A stretch of DNA of 64,000 nt from Tetrahymena elliotti 4EA (Eukaryota > Ciliophora > Oligohymenophorea > Hymenostomatida > Tetrahymenidae): contig JH720307.1 in the NCBI GenBank assembly GCA_000231825.2, positions 1,202,880 through 1,266,879 of the forward strand, in the 5' to 3' direction. The position numbers and the translations under genes are program-made. Shown piece by piece: positions 61,786 through 64,000 of the stretch; the stretch's first letter is position 1, and each line of letters opens with the position of its first letter. Below the pieces are notes generated by a model. That model was not told the origin of the DNA and ran no database searches. It was given only the letters and a program-made list of their open reading frames with translations.

Positions 61786-64000
61786 ATGTCAAAGAGTTTA
61801 AAAATGTAAGGAAATGGATATTAGTCTCCATAAGGGAAATTATTATAAATATAGATTCATGACTCATTTAATGAAGAAAGCATTTAACTTTTTTAGTAAA
61901 AGTTGAGTTACCAGTAAAGGAAGAAGTCGATGCCTGTTTTAAAATAAAAACCACATTTTGATTATGATAAATCCAATTTGTAAACTACTTATGTTTTAGA
62001 ATAAAATACAGAGAAATCTTAAAGGAATTTAGATGGAGAAATCAGCAAAATTACTAGCAGGAAATCTAAAAATTAAGCAGCATCTGAAAGATTTTTGCTT
62101 TAGCAGATATCTAGTTTTAGAAGTTCTCATCATTCACCATTAAATGATAGAGCTATTTATTAATAGTCAAATGAAAATATTAAAAAAATCCCAGGTACTT
62201 TTGAGTCACTAAATGAAATAGGGTAAAGACTTAAACTGCAGTACCATGGAAAAGCAAGTACTCCTTAAAGCGGGAGTGCAAAATCTTCTAAAAATTCAAC
62301 TCACTCAAATTTTTAACAAAAGAGCAATTAAAATATTGCTTTTTTTTCTGCTCAAAGCTAATAACATAGAGATAGCATTCAGAATAACTAAGAGTAAAAT
62401 AGAAAGAGTGCATAAACTCCTAAACTAAAAGTCAGTGTAAATCAAAATTTTAGTCTACTTCAATCTCCTCAAACTTCAAGATTTAATTAAACTTATGTAA
62501 AAGAATCATCAGATTCAATTAAGATTAATGCATAAAAATTGAATAATCATTAAAATTTGCATATTGATCTCAAATTTTTGGCAGAAAACTCAGCTTCTTA
62601 AATTGCGAGCTAAAATGGACAAAAAGAGAAAAAAGTGGATTTATCAAAATAGAATTGGGGTAGACCAATAACAGAAGAAAAATAAAGGTTTATGTCTGTA
62701 GATTAGCATAATGCAAATGATATCTTATTTGAAAACAAAAAAGATGATGAAAAATTACTTAAAAAAACCGTTCCTTTGTTTAACAAAAACTTTTTAGGGA
62801 TACAACTAGCATTAAATAATAAAACATGCCTTAAAAGTTTGTTAGTCTCCTAAAATAAATCAAATGATAATAAAAAGGAGGATTTTCAAAGCTATTCAAA
62901 AAATTATAGAAGCTAAAAATTATAAAACTTAATTTTTGATAGTACTTTACAAGAACATATGCCCAACTAAATCACTAAAAAAATTCTTGGAGGAGTTTTA
63001 AACAGCTAAAGAGATTCTCCTTTCCACTCTAGCTAATCAGCTAATTCGCCTTCATATTCTGAGGCTTTTTTTAAAAATATTGGATCAAAAACTGCTAAGT
63101 TTAGCTTAAACGATAGACTAGAAAATCGTGCTCATATTAATTTAGGAGGATTTTCAACTACTACTCATAGATTTTATAACTAAAAGAGTGATTAAAATAT
63201 GAACAATAAGTGGAAGTACAATTAAAATATTGAAGATAAAAATATAGCTAATTCTTGTTCATAAAGAAGTTCCCATTTTAATGACATGATAAATAATCGC
63301 TCAAATAATTAAATATATCTCTAAAATAATTCTAGCAGCTATAAATAGCTATCTTCTAATTTAGGTTTAAAATTATCTACTCCTTTTCTTCCATCATCAA
63401 ATAATATCTCAAGAAGATCTTCTCACAATATAGTTAATATAAACTAATTTGATGAAGATGACACATTATAAAGAAAAAATAGTTTACAGAGAATTTCAAT
63501 CAAAGTACCAAGTGATAATAAATTAGATAAACAATAACAATCTATGAAAATAACATCTCTTGTTTTATAAAATATTGATCATCAAGGAAATGAACATGAT
63601 ACTTCATTTGAATAGCAAGGTTAAATTAAATTTACTAAAATATCTGAAGAAAACGACAATTTACTAAACAATGAAAATTTTCCTAACAAATTAAAAGATA
63701 TTATTCTTGAGTAAAAAAAGAGATCTAGCTCTAGTTATCAATAATTTTTGTAATAATAAATTTCAAAACAAATAGGAATAGATTTAAAGAATTGTATGCC
63801 TAAAAAAATAAAGATAGATAAACTTAGAAAATAAAGCAGTAGTTATGATCACAGAGGATAAAAGCTATTTAGTAAAGTTTAAATTTAAGTTTGTTTTGAA
63901 GAAATTTAAAAATAAATAACTTAAAAAATATCAGATGATTATAATTATAAATTAATGATTAATGAAATGTCTTTGAATTCTGAATAGTTTTTAGAACGAC
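61786..64000 (+). CDS. Large Gln/Asn/Ser-rich protein, 3' partial
   Basis: Frame opens at ATG 61786 (MSKSLKMQGNGYQSPQ) and runs without TGA to the window end, at least 738 residues, so the gene is cut by the edge. The whole visible part is polar and low complexity: Ser, Asn, Gln and Lys with short recurring SSHHSP-, RRSSHN- and QSSSY-like segments that look like phosphorylation-prone linkers. Small hydrophobic islands include NFLGIQLALNN and HINLGGFSTTTHRF. A more ordered acidic-basic stretch appears near the end (KNCMPKKIKIDKLR, then VQVCFEEIQK-like). Composition resembles the preceding gene at 57868 and both share the plus strand, so they may be distant paralogues or neighbours of the same cytoskeletal type, but no clear collinear alignment was found by eye. 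Confidence 0.75.

Overview
The window is nuclear DNA of a ciliate, very probably Tetrahymena or a close oligohymenophorean relative. On both strands the long conserved reading frames run through TAA and TAG and end only at TGA, which is the code in which TAA and TAG mean glutamine. Standard-code ORFs are therefore only fragments of the real genes. Base composition is extremely AT-rich. Introns are mostly 45-150 bp, GT...AG, with T-rich 3' ends. The strongest species clue is a 544-residue La-family protein at 30598-32232 whose length and C-terminal RNA-binding residues match telomerase holoenzyme protein p65 of Tetrahymena. No rRNA, tRNA, CRISPR, transposon or viral gene was recognised.

Layout, left half. 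1-2718 is the 3' part of a TAF1B/Rrn7-like RNA polymerase I initiation factor. 3826-8303 holds two diverged adjacent paralogues of a PD-(D/E)XK (RecB/MGME1-like) nuclease. 9121-10353 is a half-length DNAAF5/HEATR2 dynein-assembly factor. 11063-14206 is a seven-exon EF-hand protein with FKP-type motifs. 15281-18158 is a seven-exon EF-hand-like/C2/membrane protein. 19077-22423 is an unrecognised gene whose middle I could not splice cleanly. 22994-28735 (minus) is a giant cysteine-rich repeat receptor with a multi-pass C terminus.

Layout, right half. 30598-32232 (minus) is the p65/LARP7 protein. 34464-36435 is a sugar-porter MFS transporter and 37520-38996 a FAM221 protein. 39669-40799 (minus) is a coiled-coil protein. 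41353-43130 is mitochondrial citrate synthase. 43974-45264 is an arginase-family protein that has lost most metal ligands. 46605-48593 (minus) is a membrane protein with a probable beta-propeller tail. 50128-52744 (minus) is a receptor-like protein kinase. 53212-54779 is NKAP, 55666-56824 a BPNT1-type nucleotidase, and 57868-61248 plus 61786-64000 are two long Gln/Asn/Ser-rich proteins, the last running off the window.

Genes are single transcription units separated by 0.3-2.2 kb of A/T-rich sequence. There are no operons, and neighbours are not obviously related in function except the nuclease pair and perhaps the last two genes. Splice sites were placed by eye from GT/AG plus phase closure: total lengths divide by three for every multi-exon model except the 19077 and 22994 loci. 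Protein identities rest on remembered family motifs, not searches.
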